Part shown: positions 34,880 to 43,712 of the stretch, one piece after another
Layout of the letters: each line of letters opens with the position of its first letter
Position numbering within the stretch: the stretch's first letter is position 1
Assembly (NCBI RefSeq): GCF_016587375.1
Contig: NZ_BNJG01000003.1
Coordinates: forward strand, 1,736,001 to 1,800,000
DNA: 64,000 bases
DNA from: Ktedonobacter robiniae
GTDB taxonomy: Bacteria > Chloroflexota > Ktedonobacteria > Ktedonobacterales > Ktedonobacteraceae
Direction of reading: 5' to 3'
Position numbers and translations under genes: made by a program
Notes under the pieces: model-generated
Seen by the model: only the letters and a program-made list of their open reading frames with translations
Database searches by the model: none
What the model was told of the DNA's origin: nothing

Positions 34880-35335
34880 ATGAGCGAAAAAACGACTCAT
34901 ACCACGCGAGAGTATCTGACTGCTCCTGGAAAAGGTCATACGACCCTGCTGACCAGCTTCCGCCGCAACGGCACAGGCATCGGCACCCCAGTAGGCACGG
35001 TCGCCTCGGACGGCAAACTCTACTTTATGACGCCAGCGGGTACCTGGAAGGTCAAGCGCCTCGCCCATAATTCACACGTCACCCTCGCGCCTGGCAACCG
35101 CAAAGGGGAGGCGCTTGGTCCGGCGATTGAAGGCACCGTGCGCCGTCTGTATGCCGAGGAGGCCAAGCGCGCGCGAGGCATGTTGCGTATCGGCATCGTA
35201 GGTCGTTTCTTCGGGATCGTCTTCGACCGCAAATATCCTGGCGAGAAAACGGCGGTGTATGAAATTGTGCTGGATGAGAGAGGCGCCGACATGGGAGATG
35301 GAGGCTTTGAGAAGACGCAGGCTGCGCGTTCCTAA
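34880..35335 (+). CDS. PPOX-class F420-dependent oxidoreductase
   Basis: A 151-residue split-beta-barrel flavin/deazaflavin-binding protein. The family run GHTTLLTSFRRNGTGIGTPV, KLYFMTPAGTWKVKRLAHN and VTLAPGNRKGEALGPAIEG is clear. Family members bind F420 or FMN and reduce small substrates. The start at 34880 follows AGAGAGAC; an in-frame frame to 34757 overlaps the dehalogenase. It lies 76 bases after dhaA in the same direction and ends before a palindrome. Confidence 0.87.
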   Translation: MSEKTTHTTREYLTAPGKGHTTLLTSFRRNGTGIGTPVGTVASDGKLYFMTPAGTWKVKRLAHNSHVTLAPGNRKGEALGPAIEGTVRRLYAEEAKRARGMLRIGIVGRFFGIVFDRKYPGEKTAVYEIVLDERGADMGDGGFEKTQAARS

Positions 35336-35398
35336 GCTGGATCAACGCAGAGTGCATCTCGATCAGGCATGGAGACTCGCAAGACTGCTTCTCCCCAT

Positions 35399-35434
35399 GA
35401 AACAATCATGGCTGCGCGCAGCCATGATTGTTTC
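35399..35434. terminator. Perfect 36-base palindrome between convergent genes
   Basis: 18 bases (GAAACAATCATGGCTGCG) are followed at once by their reverse complement. It lies between the F420-enzyme gene on + and the ABC permease gene on -. T-rich arm ends make it a plausible bidirectional terminator. Confidence 0.8.
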
Positions 35435-35453
35435 GTCTATACCAAATTTGATT

Positions 35454-36284
35454 TTAACGGTTGCGCTCGCGGCGCACAAAGAGGATGGTGCCGCTGACGA
35501 GGAAGATGGTGAAGAGAATCGCGATAATGGCCAGGTTTATGAGCGGGTGGAGCAGGACGATCTGATTGTACTCTGGCCTGCCCGCATAGAAGATGCCGCG
35601 GACCAGGTCCACTGCGTAGCGCATAGGTGTAATCTCTGAGAGAAGGGTCAGGTACCAGGGAAGTCCACGGATGGGCAGAAAGATGCCTGAGAGGAAGAAT
35701 TGTGGGAACAGGAGAAAGGGCATAATCATATTCGCTGCCCTCTGATCGCTGAAGAGCGAGGTGAGCAGAGCGCCAAACGCGCCGCCAAAGAGGCAGATTA
35801 TCAATGAGACGGGTATGACGAGGAGCAGGCTGGTGAGCGAGAGCGGAACACCAAAGAGGAGAGCGCCCAGCAGGACGAGAATGACTGCCTGTACCAGGGC
35901 GACAAGTGACTCACCAAAGATTTTGCCAAAGATGATGGTATAGCGCGAGATGGGGGCGATAAAGAGTTCCTGGCTAAAATCGCTCGTTCGGTCCTCGATC
36001 AGTGAGACCAGGCCGCTCATCGTGCTCTGGAAGAGCGACATGGCGAGCAAACCAGTCATGCTAAAAGTAATCAAATTATAGCCCGCCGCTTTCCCAAAAT
36101 TGCCCTGAAGGGGACCTGCCAGCCCGCCAACGAGAATAATGGGGAAAATGAGGGTAAAGACCAGGCGTATCGGGTCGCGTAGGAAACGCATGACGTCGCG
36201 CCCAGCGATGGTCAGGATAGCATTCCAGTTGCGAGAGACGTTACTTCGTTGCTCTCTAGCAGGATGAATGACGGGATTGGTCAT
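35454..36284 (-). CDS. ABC-2 type exporter permease (DrrB-like)
   Basis: A 276-residue membrane subunit with six TM helices. After a cytoplasmic N-terminus comes FLRDPIRLVFTLIFPIILVGGL. The ABC-2 signature region is near residues 200-240 (MPFLLFPQFFLSGIFLPIRGLP, the usual P-x-x-F-x-S-G-x-x-x-P pattern). The start overlaps the ATPase stop as ATGA. Together with the upstream ATPase it forms a DrrAB-like exporter of drugs or lipids; the substrate is unknown. Confidence 0.93.
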   Translation of the reverse strand: MTNPVIHPAREQRSNVSRNWNAILTIAGRDVMRFLRDPIRLVFTLIFPIILVGGLAGPLQGNFGKAAGYNLITFSMTGLLAMSLFQSTMSGLVSLIEDRTSDFSQELFIAPISRYTIIFGKIFGESLVALVQAVILVLLGALLFGVPLSLTSLLLVIPVSLIICLFGGAFGALLTSLFSDQRAANMIMPFLLFPQFFLSGIFLPIRGLPWYLTLLSEITPMRYAVDLVRGIFYAGRPEYNQIVLLHPLINLAIIAILFTIFLVSGTILFVRRERNR

Positions 36285-37300
36285 TTTGTGTGTTCCTCCG
36301 TTTGCTCCTCGATATATTCTTGTTTAATGATATGGATATAGGCATCCTCTAGCGAAGGGGTATGGGTTTGGACCATGCTCAAGGGTGTATCGATGCTCTT
36401 GAGGAGCTGGTGTACCTGCTGGTTTTCAAGGGCGATAGAGAAGAGTCCATCTTCTTTAAAATCAATATTTTTCGCGTGTAGCTCCACGCGTAGCTGCTCG
36501 CGCTCGTGTGCGTCGATGAAGAGCATAGGCTGTGTCAGGCTGGTTTTGATCTGCTGAGGGCTGCCCGCGCTAACAATCTGACCGCGATTGATAATCAGGA
36601 TGTTATCGGCCCCCTCGGCCTCTTCCAGGTAGTGGGTGGTAAGAAAGATGGTGGTCCCGCTCTCAGCGCGTACCTGGCGTAGATGATCCCATAGCTCGCG
36701 CCGACTCTCCGGATCCAACCCGGTGGTAGGCTCGTCCAGGAAGAGGACCTCGGGACGGTGAAGCAGGCTACGGACGATTTCGAGCTTGCGCTTCATGCCC
36801 CCAGAGAACGTCTTGACGGGTTTGAAGAGGCTTTCTTCGATGCCCAGGAGATGAGCCAGCTCCTGTACCTGGGCGCGGTAAGTCTTTGGCATCAGGCGAA
36901 ACAGGGGTCGGTAAGGGTAGAGACCATAGAGGGTCGCATGCAGGCGTATATTCTCTTCAGCGGTCAGATTAAGATCGAGACTGGGCTTCTGGAAGATAAT
37001 GCCGATCTGGCTACGAATCAGGTGAGCCTGTGTTGCCAGGTCATAGCCCGCGATATGTATGGTACCAGACGTGGGAGCCAGGGTCGTGGTCAGCATGGAG
37101 ATGGTTGTGGTTTTGCCGGAGCCGTTGGGGCCCAGCAGGGCAAAAAGTGTGCCGGGCGCAACCGAAAAAGAGATCTGGTCGACGGCATTCTTTGTCGCCT
37201 TTTTATAGCGTTTTACCAGGTTCTCAACGCTGATGATAGGTGTTTCTATTGAGTGAGGGATATGGCTTGTATCGATAGGAACAAGTGTCTCTTGAGTCAT
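36281..37300 (-). CDS. ABC-2 type exporter ATPase (DrrA-like)
   Basis: A 339-residue nucleotide-binding protein. Walker A LGPNGSGKTTTISML, Q-loop IGIIFQKPSLDLNLT, signature FSGGMKRKLEIVRSLL, Walker B VLFLDEPTTGLDPESR and H-loop LTTHYLEEAE are all there. The C-terminal 90 residues form the DrrA-type regulatory domain. The N-terminal 25 residues precede the usual start, but no better codon is evident. It is the first of the two-gene operon. Confidence 0.94.
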   Translation of the reverse strand: MTQETLVPIDTSHIPHSIETPIISVENLVKRYKKATKNAVDQISFSVAPGTLFALLGPNGSGKTTTISMLTTTLAPTSGTIHIAGYDLATQAHLIRSQIGIIFQKPSLDLNLTAEENIRLHATLYGLYPYRPLFRLMPKTYRAQVQELAHLLGIEESLFKPVKTFSGGMKRKLEIVRSLLHRPEVLFLDEPTTGLDPESRRELWDHLRQVRAESGTTIFLTTHYLEEAEGADNILIINRGQIVSAGSPQQIKTSLTQPMLFIDAHEREQLRVELHAKNIDFKEDGLFSIALENQQVHQLLKSIDTPLSMVQTHTPSLEDAYIHIIKQEYIEEQTEEHTK

Positions 37301-37442
37301 ATCTTATCGAACCTTTCCATGGAGGGGTACATCTATCTCCCCTGCGCGATTGACTTGTTTTGAGTATAGCGATAAATAGGATGAAAGAGCATCATCCATC
37401 AAGACGATGCGAGGGATGATTTTTGTTTGAAGAGTTATGCTA

Positions 37443-38084
37443 TTAGCCTTTGGCCAGTATTATCACCAGGGGCATCAACTCGCCTACGGGCGTGAGGTAT
37501 TCAAGTCGTATATCCTGAAAACCAGCCTTCTGGACGGTTTGTACCGTGCTGCGGTTCCAGTGGCAATTGCCCAGCAGGAGCCTGGTAAGGGGAGTAATCA
37601 AGTCCTGTACCAGGGCGAGCATGCGTTTTTGGGCGCGCACATGCTCTATCATGAGGAGCTGGCCGCCAGGTTTGAGGACGCGGCGCATTTCTTGCAGGCC
37701 ACGTAGGGGATTATTGACGGAGCAGAAGACCAGTGTGCAAACGATGCTGTCAAAGTATGCATCGGTGAAGGGAAGTTGCTCAACGTTGGCTTGCGTGAGG
37801 GTAACAGACACGGGTGCGCTTTGGGCGCGTGTGCGTGCATAGCTCAGCATCGAGCTATCAAGCTCAGTTGCCTCTACGCGCTCAACAAACTCGGGATCAT
37901 AGCAGGCGAAGTTCAGGCCGTTGCCCGCCCCCACTTCGAGCACCAGTCCTGCAGCCTGCCCGACAATTTTCTTACGCAACGGCTCCATATAGGCTTTCTC
38001 TGCTGCACCTTGCGACATACGCTCATAATAGGAGGCGAAGAGACGCCGTAAAGGTGCAGGTGTAGAGAGACGCTCCTGGTTCAT
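37443..38084 (-). CDS. Class I SAM-dependent methyltransferase
   Basis: A 213-residue protein. Motif I GLVLEVGAGNGLNFACYD, then VEATELDSSMLSYARTRA, LPFTDAYFDSIVCTLVFCSV and MRRVLKPGGQLLMIEHVRA are the methyltransferase-11 motifs. The tail (DITPLTR-like, LGNCHWNRSTVQTVQKAGF) matches the class often annotated as phosphatidylethanolamine or sterol-type methyltransferases in this group. The start at 38084 (ATG) is preferred over TTG 38093. It is a single gene. Confidence 0.87.
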   Translation of the reverse strand: MNQERLSTPAPLRRLFASYYERMSQGAAEKAYMEPLRKKIVGQAAGLVLEVGAGNGLNFACYDPEFVERVEATELDSSMLSYARTRAQSAPVSVTLTQANVEQLPFTDAYFDSIVCTLVFCSVNNPLRGLQEMRRVLKPGGQLLMIEHVRAQKRMLALVQDLITPLTRLLLGNCHWNRSTVQTVQKAGFQDIRLEYLTPVGELMPLVIILAKG

Positions 38085-38561
38085 GCCTGGCAACCTCGCT
38101 TTCAGCTTAAGATATTGATGCTCACCTTCTGGAAGAATTACAACCCGTGTATAGTGTAATGTAAAGAGGGATATTCTACATCATCCTTTATGGTTATTTG
38201 CATAAACTAGCATGGGTAATGTCGTTTCTCAGCATACCTGATTCATACACAACTTTGGTGCGAAATGGTCGGCGCCTGCTTTCTCTGGAAGCGGAGACCA
38301 GTGAAATGATATAAATCCCAAAAAGAAAGAATTTCACGCCGGAGTTCCTCTCTCTCCACTCTCGACAAAACAGGACGCACCGCGTTCGCCCTGTTTCCTC
38401 AAAGTAGTATAAGCACCTCTTCTTTTCATATGAAATTTTCCTCTTGTTGAGATGACGCTCTATAAGCGAGCACACCAGCGTAGCTATGGTTTTGGAATTC
38501 GTATAGAAAGCAAAAAAGAAGTTTTGTTGTATTTGAAACATTTCATGAAGGGAGCTCTTCT
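38085..38561. other. Gene-free AT-rich stretch
   Basis: I see no convincing gene here. A 115-codon minus-strand frame (38194-38541) has an unlikely composition. A weak inverted repeat AAACAGG/CCTGTTT lies at 38368-38396. The last 40 bases hold the AGGGAGC ribosome site of the AAA gene. Confidence 0.5.
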
Positions 38562-39103
38562 ATGAAGCGATACATTCTCACTGGCACGCCAGGCTCAGGA
38601 AAAACCTCAATTCTGCATGCGTTGAAAAGCCAGGGATATTCGGTGGTGGAGGAAGCCGCAACCGATGTAATTGCCCTTGAGCATAGGCGTGGCAATCTTG
38701 AGCCGTGGATGCAGGCTGACTTTATTGATAAGATTATCCAGCTCCAAAAACAGAGGCAAATAGAAACAGGAATGTGTCCTGATGAACTGCAAGTGTACGA
38801 CCGTTCGCCAATTTGTGCCTTTGCCTTGAGCAGATATCTTGGATATCCCCCTCTGTTTGTCTGTTAGAAGAAATGGAGAGAATTGAGCGCGAGAACATTT
38901 ACCAGAGGCAGGTCTTCTTTCTCGAAAATCTTGGGTTCTGCCAGCCCACTGAGGCAAGAAAAATCACTTTTGAAGAGTCTCTCCTTTTCGAGAAGATCCA
39001 TGCAGAAATCTATACCTCTTTGGGCTATCACTTGATAAAAGTGGCTCCTGAAGCCATTTCGCAGCGAGTCCATCGCATTATGACATGGATGAGGAGTTGC
39101 TGA
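38562..39103 (+). pseudogene. AAA-family ATPase, interrupted by a one-base frameshift
   Basis: Two frames together give a 180-residue ATPase. The first begins with Walker A LTGTPGSGKTSILHALK and runs VVEEAATDVIALE and VYDRSPICAFALSRYLGYP. It hits a stop at 38865-38867. The second frame continues with SVCLLEEMERIEREN to the end. Adding one C to the CCCCC run at 38847-38851 restores GYPPSVCLLEE exactly, so one base is missing. Such P-loop proteins (AAA_28 type) are of unknown role. The gene is either a recent pseudogene or a sequencing slip. Confidence 0.8.
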
Positions 39104-39200
39104 TGGAAGGGCCTGCTGTTCTGCCTCTTCTTCAAGGATTGCGTCTCACTGGGATTTATGTGAGAAACATCAGATAACCATAATGGTTGTTTTTGAAGAC

Positions 39201-42200
39201 TTAAAGGAGATGCAGCTGGCGGGCAAGCTCACTGGCTGCGTGGCGGTTATTGACTTGCAGTTTGCGGTAGATGCTCTGGACCTGGGAGCGGATGGTATTG
39301 ACGGAGACAATCAGTTCGCGGGCGATCTCAGGGTTGGAGCGACCTGTTGCCAGCAGGCGTAGCACTCGCTGTTCCTGGCTCGTCAGTGGCTCATAGAGCG
39401 GTTCAAAGACGGGGGGCACAACGATGGACTGGTTGGCATCGTGTTGTGAAAAGGCCTGAATGAGTTGGCGTGCATAGTTTCGCAGTGGTTGAATATGTAG
39501 ATGAGGAAGTATATTGCGCAGGAGAGGCACAAGCCTTTCGCCCTCATCAAGGAATGTGCGCCGGTAACCCTCAATATGCCCCTGCTTGAGCGCTTCCAGG
39601 AGGGTTTGATGTGCCTGGGGGAGTTGCTTATGAGCTGCGTAGACCTGGGCCAGCAGTAATTTTATTTGCAGGGCGTGTCGTCCCCGGCCAGCCTGCTGAG
39701 CTGCGGAAAGTAGGATGTTTAGGAGATGCAGCGCGGCCTCATACTCATCCTGAGCAAGGTGCAGGCGTGCCATGAGGAGTACGCTCTGTTCGCGCACCAG
39801 GACAAGCATATCTGGTGATGCTTGCATACTCTCTGAAGGGTGTTCTTGCATAGCGATCTCCCCTGGTGCAGGCAGTAAATATGGTTCGGAAGATGTAGTT
39901 GTGGCGCCGGTACCTGGATGAGGCGTGAATTGGAACCAGTAATGCGCTGTGGCGATATCTCCCTGCGAGAGAAAGAGCTGGACAAGCCAGCTACGTGCCT
40001 CATGATAGAAGTAGAGAGGCAGGCCCTCCGGGGTGCTGTGCACCTGAGCTAGAGCATTGGCCAGGCGTTCTATAGCCTGATCGGTTTCTCCCTGGGCATG
40101 CTCCAGCCGTGCCATAAGTAGCTCAACCAATGGCTGGAAGAAGTCCTGGGGGACCATCGGAAAGTTTTGGGCCAGGGCTGAGAATGCCTGAAGCTCGCGT
40201 TGTACACCGTCGAGATCGTTCCTCTCATAGAGGACCTGGGCCAGACCAAGGCGCGCGGCAAGGGCGACAGGGCCATCTTCAAGGATAGTTCTCTTATAAG
40301 AAAGCTGTTCAAACTGGTGGGCTGCCTGGCGTAGTTCACCAGTTTCATAGCAGATCATGCCTGTAAAAAGCGTAATGCCATCTAGAATGTGCAAGCTATG
40401 GAGAACTTGCCAGCACTTGCCGACCTCCGCAATGAACTGCCTAGCCTCGTTGAGTCGACCTGTTTGCAGGGCTTCGATTCCCAGAACCACTAGGCTCATG
40501 CCTCTCCATAAAGGCTCTGTTGCTGGGAGCCAGGCCAGGGCCTGCCTGGCCCAACTTACAGATTGCTCGCGCTTGCCTTGTTGATAGGAGAAAAGAGCAC
40601 GAAAGGCGAAGACCTGTCCAAGATGGGGAAGATCTTTACGTACGTGCCAGCCTTCTTCAGCCAGTTGCAACAGTGTTTCTAGTTGTTCCACGAGGAATGG
40701 ATCTGGTTCCTCTTGCTCGTCGCGACCAAAAATGAGTGCTACAGCATAGCTTAAACAGAGTTGGGGAGAGCTTTGACGTGTTTTTTCGGGTAGCTGCGTG
40801 AGCCAGCGGCGCAGAGTGTGAAACTCGCGAAATTCCTGTACGTGCATGGCCTCTATATATTGCTCTATCAATCTCGCGGCCAGCTCGCTATCCTTAGCCT
40901 TAAATGCTGCTTCAATGCCTTCTGTAAGCAGGTCATATTCTGAGAACCAGTGGCTGGCTCTCTGATATAGTGTGCGTAGTTCATCCTCGCCCAGGCGCAG
41001 GCGCGCCTCATGCTGCATCGCCTCGGCGAAGAGGGCATGATAGCGGTACCACTCGCCTGTGCCATCGAGGGCCTCCAGAAAGAGGTTGGCCCGCGCAATA
41101 CTTTCTAACAGGCTCGCGCTCTCTTGCTGACCGGTGACAGCCAGACAGAGAGGAACACTTAAGCGCGCCAGGATACTCGTGCGTAGCAAGAAGTCTTGCA
41201 GCGGCTCGGGCTGAGCCTGGAGGACCTCACTGACAAAATAATCCCGAATGGAGCGATGATTGCCGCGAAAGGTGGTAAGGATATGCTCTATCTGGGCCTG
41301 TGTCTTGTGCCCCTGCAAGGAGAGCGCGAGCAGGCGTAATCCGGCGGCCCACCCCTCCAGGTGCGTATCGAGCGTAGCCAGGAGTTGCGTAGAGGGTGAT
41401 GCTGGAATAATCGGCTGGAGGAATGCAGCCGTTTCCTCGGGTGAGAAGCGCAGGTCACTGGCATAAATAGAACTGATTTCGCCTCGTGAGCGCAGGCGAG
41501 TAAGCGAGAGTGGAGGCTCTGTGCGTGTCAGCAGCAGAATATGCAGTGTCTCAGGCAGATTAGCGAGGAGAAAGTCAAGCGTCTCATGAATCCTTGCCTC
41601 AGTGATGACATGGTAGTCTTCTAAAACAAGCAGGCGATGTTGAGAGTGTTGTGCCACCTCGTTGAGGAAAGGAATGAGTAGCTCTTCGAAGGGACGCGCC
41701 GCGATGCCTGTTTGAGGTGAAGGGAGGTTTAGAGGAAGAATATATGGTTCGGGAAGGGAGTGCCATCCCTGGCAAGCGCGCAGGACATAGCGCCAGAAGC
41801 GAGCCGGATCATTATCATTCATATCTAGCGAGACCCAGGCCGCCTCAGATAGGAAGTCATTTTGCGCAAGCCAGGAGGTGACGAGCGTCGTTTTGCCCGA
41901 GCCAGCGGGCACGATAAGCAACGTGAGCTTGTATGCTGACCAGCTATCGAGGCGCTTAAATAAGCGTGGTCGCTCCACCAGTTCCAGGGGGAGGCGCGGC
42001 GGACGCAACTTGGTATCCAGTAATAGCTGATCCTGCCTCGATGAAGCTTGTTGGGAGTGCTGAGATGCTGTTATGGATTTATCAACCATGTGCCCATTGG
42101 AGGTGATAGGCGTATCTGCGGGAGAGAGAAAGCTTTCTGCAATGTTTTCTAGATGGCCTACGGAGAGATCGGCCGTGCGGCCAAGATAACGTTTGCTCGT

Positions 42201-42443
42201 TCGACCCTGGGATGAGCGATAAGCATACCAGTAGGGGCCATTGCGTTGAATATTCTCCTTGCGCGCCGTAAAGTGAGCGCCAGTGTAGCTGTAAAAGGCA
42301 AAAGAGCTGATATCAACCAGCTTATGTAGCAGATCGGAAGGTTCAAGAGTCTGGCCACCTGATTGAGAGCATCCCTGGTCGAGAAGTTCATATTTTTGTG
42401 CTTGAGGAGACCAACGCAGGAGGTAGGGAGCCTGTCTGGGCAT
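39201..42443 (-). CDS. LuxR/MalT-type ATP-dependent transcriptional regulator with N-terminal extension
   Basis: A 1080-residue signal-transduction ATPase (STAND). The first 110 residues are an unusual basic module with GPYWYAYRSSQGRTSKRYLG. The MalT-like NTPase begins near LDTKLRPPRLPLELVERPRL, with Walker A VPAGSGKTTLVTSWL and Walker B-like LLVLEDYHVI. Then come winged-helix and tetratricopeptide-like helices (550-1000). The C-terminal LuxR helix-turn-helix is LTSQEQRVLRLLATGRSNPEIARELIVSVNTIRSQVQ, here split as LTSQEQRVLRLLATGRSN and IVSVNTIRSQVQ. It is likely activated by a small ligand. It is divergent from an AraC regulator over a shared inverted repeat. Confidence 0.92.
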   Translation of the reverse strand: MPRQAPYLLRWSPQAQKYELLDQGCSQSGGQTLEPSDLLHKLVDISSFAFYSYTGAHFTARKENIQRNGPYWYAYRSSQGRTSKRYLGRTADLSVGHLENIAESFLSPADTPITSNGHMVDKSITASQHSQQASSRQDQLLLDTKLRPPRLPLELVERPRLFKRLDSWSAYKLTLLIVPAGSGKTTLVTSWLAQNDFLSEAAWVSLDMNDNDPARFWRYVLRACQGWHSLPEPYILPLNLPSPQTGIAARPFEELLIPFLNEVAQHSQHRLLVLEDYHVITEARIHETLDFLLANLPETLHILLLTRTEPPLSLTRLRSRGEISSIYASDLRFSPEETAAFLQPIIPASPSTQLLATLDTHLEGWAAGLRLLALSLQGHKTQAQIEHILTTFRGNHRSIRDYFVSEVLQAQPEPLQDFLLRTSILARLSVPLCLAVTGQQESASLLESIARANLFLEALDGTGEWYRYHALFAEAMQHEARLRLGEDELRTLYQRASHWFSEYDLLTEGIEAAFKAKDSELAARLIEQYIEAMHVQEFREFHTLRRWLTQLPEKTRQSSPQLCLSYAVALIFGRDEQEEPDPFLVEQLETLLQLAEEGWHVRKDLPHLGQVFAFRALFSYQQGKREQSVSWARQALAWLPATEPLWRGMSLVVLGIEALQTGRLNEARQFIAEVGKCWQVLHSLHILDGITLFTGMICYETGELRQAAHQFEQLSYKRTILEDGPVALAARLGLAQVLYERNDLDGVQRELQAFSALAQNFPMVPQDFFQPLVELLMARLEHAQGETDQAIERLANALAQVHSTPEGLPLYFYHEARSWLVQLFLSQGDIATAHYWFQFTPHPGTGATTTSSEPYLLPAPGEIAMQEHPSESMQASPDMLVLVREQSVLLMARLHLAQDEYEAALHLLNILLSAAQQAGRGRHALQIKLLLAQVYAAHKQLPQAHQTLLEALKQGHIEGYRRTFLDEGERLVPLLRNILPHLHIQPLRNYARQLIQAFSQHDANQSIVVPPVFEPLYEPLTSQEQRVLRLLATGRSNPEIARELIVSVNTIRSQVQSIYRKLQVNNRHAASELARQLHLL

Positions 42444-42466
42444 GTGTGCTCCTTTAGGGAAATACG

Positions 42467-42529
42467 GTATTACCTAAAGCCATTATCTATCATCCAATAT
42501 ATTACCACATCTTTGCTTTTAGGTAATAC
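42467..42529. promoter_or_regulatory. Inverted-repeat operator between the MalT-type and AraC-type genes
   Basis: GTATTACCTAAA (42467-42478) and its exact complement TTTAGGTAATAC (42518-42529) flank an AT-rich 39-base core that contains a further half-site ATATTACC. It lies between two divergent starts and probably serves one of the two regulators. Confidence 0.65.
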
Positions 42530-42600
42530 GTATGAACAAGGATCGCATGATATAATTTGCAGAGAATCCATTGTCTTCCTATAGCAGAGAGACATGAGAC

Positions 42601-43485
42601 GTGAAGAAGTTCCAGCATGATGATGCCAGGCCATATCAGGCTTTTGATGTGCCGCCAGAACATATTATACAGTCGAGTAGGGGGTGGGATTGGAATGGTT
42701 TTGATATTGCGGACGTCGTGCATCCCGATGATGACTTTGCCCTGCCCGCGCTGGCAAGACATGTGCTAGTAATCAATCTGGGTGCCGCTACCGAGGCTCA
42801 GGAACGGCTCGCCGGGCGCCAGGGGCAACTGGGAACAGGCAGCCTGACAATTCTACCCGCGGGCGCACCAAGCACATGGCACCTGGATAGTTCCGAGGAG
42901 GTGCGCCACCTGCATCTCTATCTGCCTCCAGCTCTACTCAAGGGGGTTGCCGCCGAGATTGATCTCAATCCCGAACGCGTAGAGCTTATTGACGAGATTG
43001 GCGTAAGTGATCCCCAGATCGAGGCACTGGCGCTCGCATTCTTGAGGGAACTCCATACTAATGACCTCGGTGGTAGGCTATATATCGATTCCTTGACGAA
43101 CCTCTTTATCCTGCATCTGCTAAGGCAGCATTCTTCAGTAAAGTTGCCCACAAAAACACAGCGCCATCGCTTACCTTCACGTCATCTCAAACGTGTACAG
43201 GCTTATATTGAAGAGCGCCTCGCGACCGATCTTACTCTCGCCGAGCTCGCGGCCCAGATTCATCTTAGCCCTTATTACTTCGCGCGCCTCTTTAAAGAAG
43301 CTACCGGCCTCTCTCCCCACCAGTATGTGCTCCAGCGTCGCGTAGAGCGCGCCAAAGTCTTGCTCACCACCACTGACTGGTCTGTGCTCTCTATCGCTCA
43401 CAGCGTGGGCTTCGCCAATGAGAGCCACCTGGCCCAGTACTTTAAGCGTCTCACTGGTCTCTCGCCAAAACAGTACCGGCGCTAA
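42601..43485 (+). CDS. AraC-family transcriptional regulator
   Basis: A 294-residue regulator. The N-terminal 160 residues form a cupin-like sensing domain. The C-terminal pair of helix-turn-helix motifs is clear: DLTLAELAAQIHLSPYYFAR and IAHSVGFANESHLAQYFKRL, ending TGLSPKQYRR. The start is a GTG at 42601; no ATG lies close by and the sequence after it is in register. AraC proteins of this type activate sugar or stress genes on ligand binding. It is followed at once by an interspersed repeat. Confidence 0.9.
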   Translation: MKKFQHDDARPYQAFDVPPEHIIQSSRGWDWNGFDIADVVHPDDDFALPALARHVLVINLGAATEAQERLAGRQGQLGTGSLTILPAGAPSTWHLDSSEEVRHLHLYLPPALLKGVAAEIDLNPERVELIDEIGVSDPQIEALALAFLRELHTNDLGGRLYIDSLTNLFILHLLRQHSSVKLPTKTQRHRLPSRHLKRVQAYIEERLATDLTLAELAAQIHLSPYYFARLFKEATGLSPHQYVLQRRVERAKVLLTTTDWSVLSIAHSVGFANESHLAQYFKRLTGLSPKQYRR

Positions 43486-43487
43486 AT

Positions 43488-43576
43488 TGTAGGGTCCAAG
43501 CTGGCTTGGACTCGCCCGGCCCGCAGGCGCTGAGCAGGTCGCTTCGCTCGGAGTCCAAGCCAGCTTGGACCCTACA
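43488..43576. repeat. Interspersed palindromic repeat, family B, near-perfect copy
   Basis: 26-base arms starting TGTAGGGTCCAAGCTGG are exactly complementary (43488-43513 and 43551-43576). The 37-base middle includes GGTCGCTTCGCTC. A diverged copy is at 56993-57093. It starts 3 bases after the araC stop and may also end that transcript. Confidence 0.85.
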
Positions 43577-43712
43577 GACGATACTTCGTTGCAGTGGTCT
43601 ATGTACACCGTGGTGATGGCAAAAAAATCATCGGCCTCTTGTAAATTCGCTGCCCCAATGCTCTTCTCTGGTCTAGCATGGCTCGAACTCTGTCGAGCCA
43701 GCTCCAAGATCG

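Noticed and set aside
38194..38541. 115-codon minus-strand frame
   Set aside because: Low-complexity, Phe/Arg-rich, no ribosome site and no motif.
43177..43707. 176-codon minus-strand frame
   Set aside because: It mostly shadows the AraC coding region and the family B repeat.
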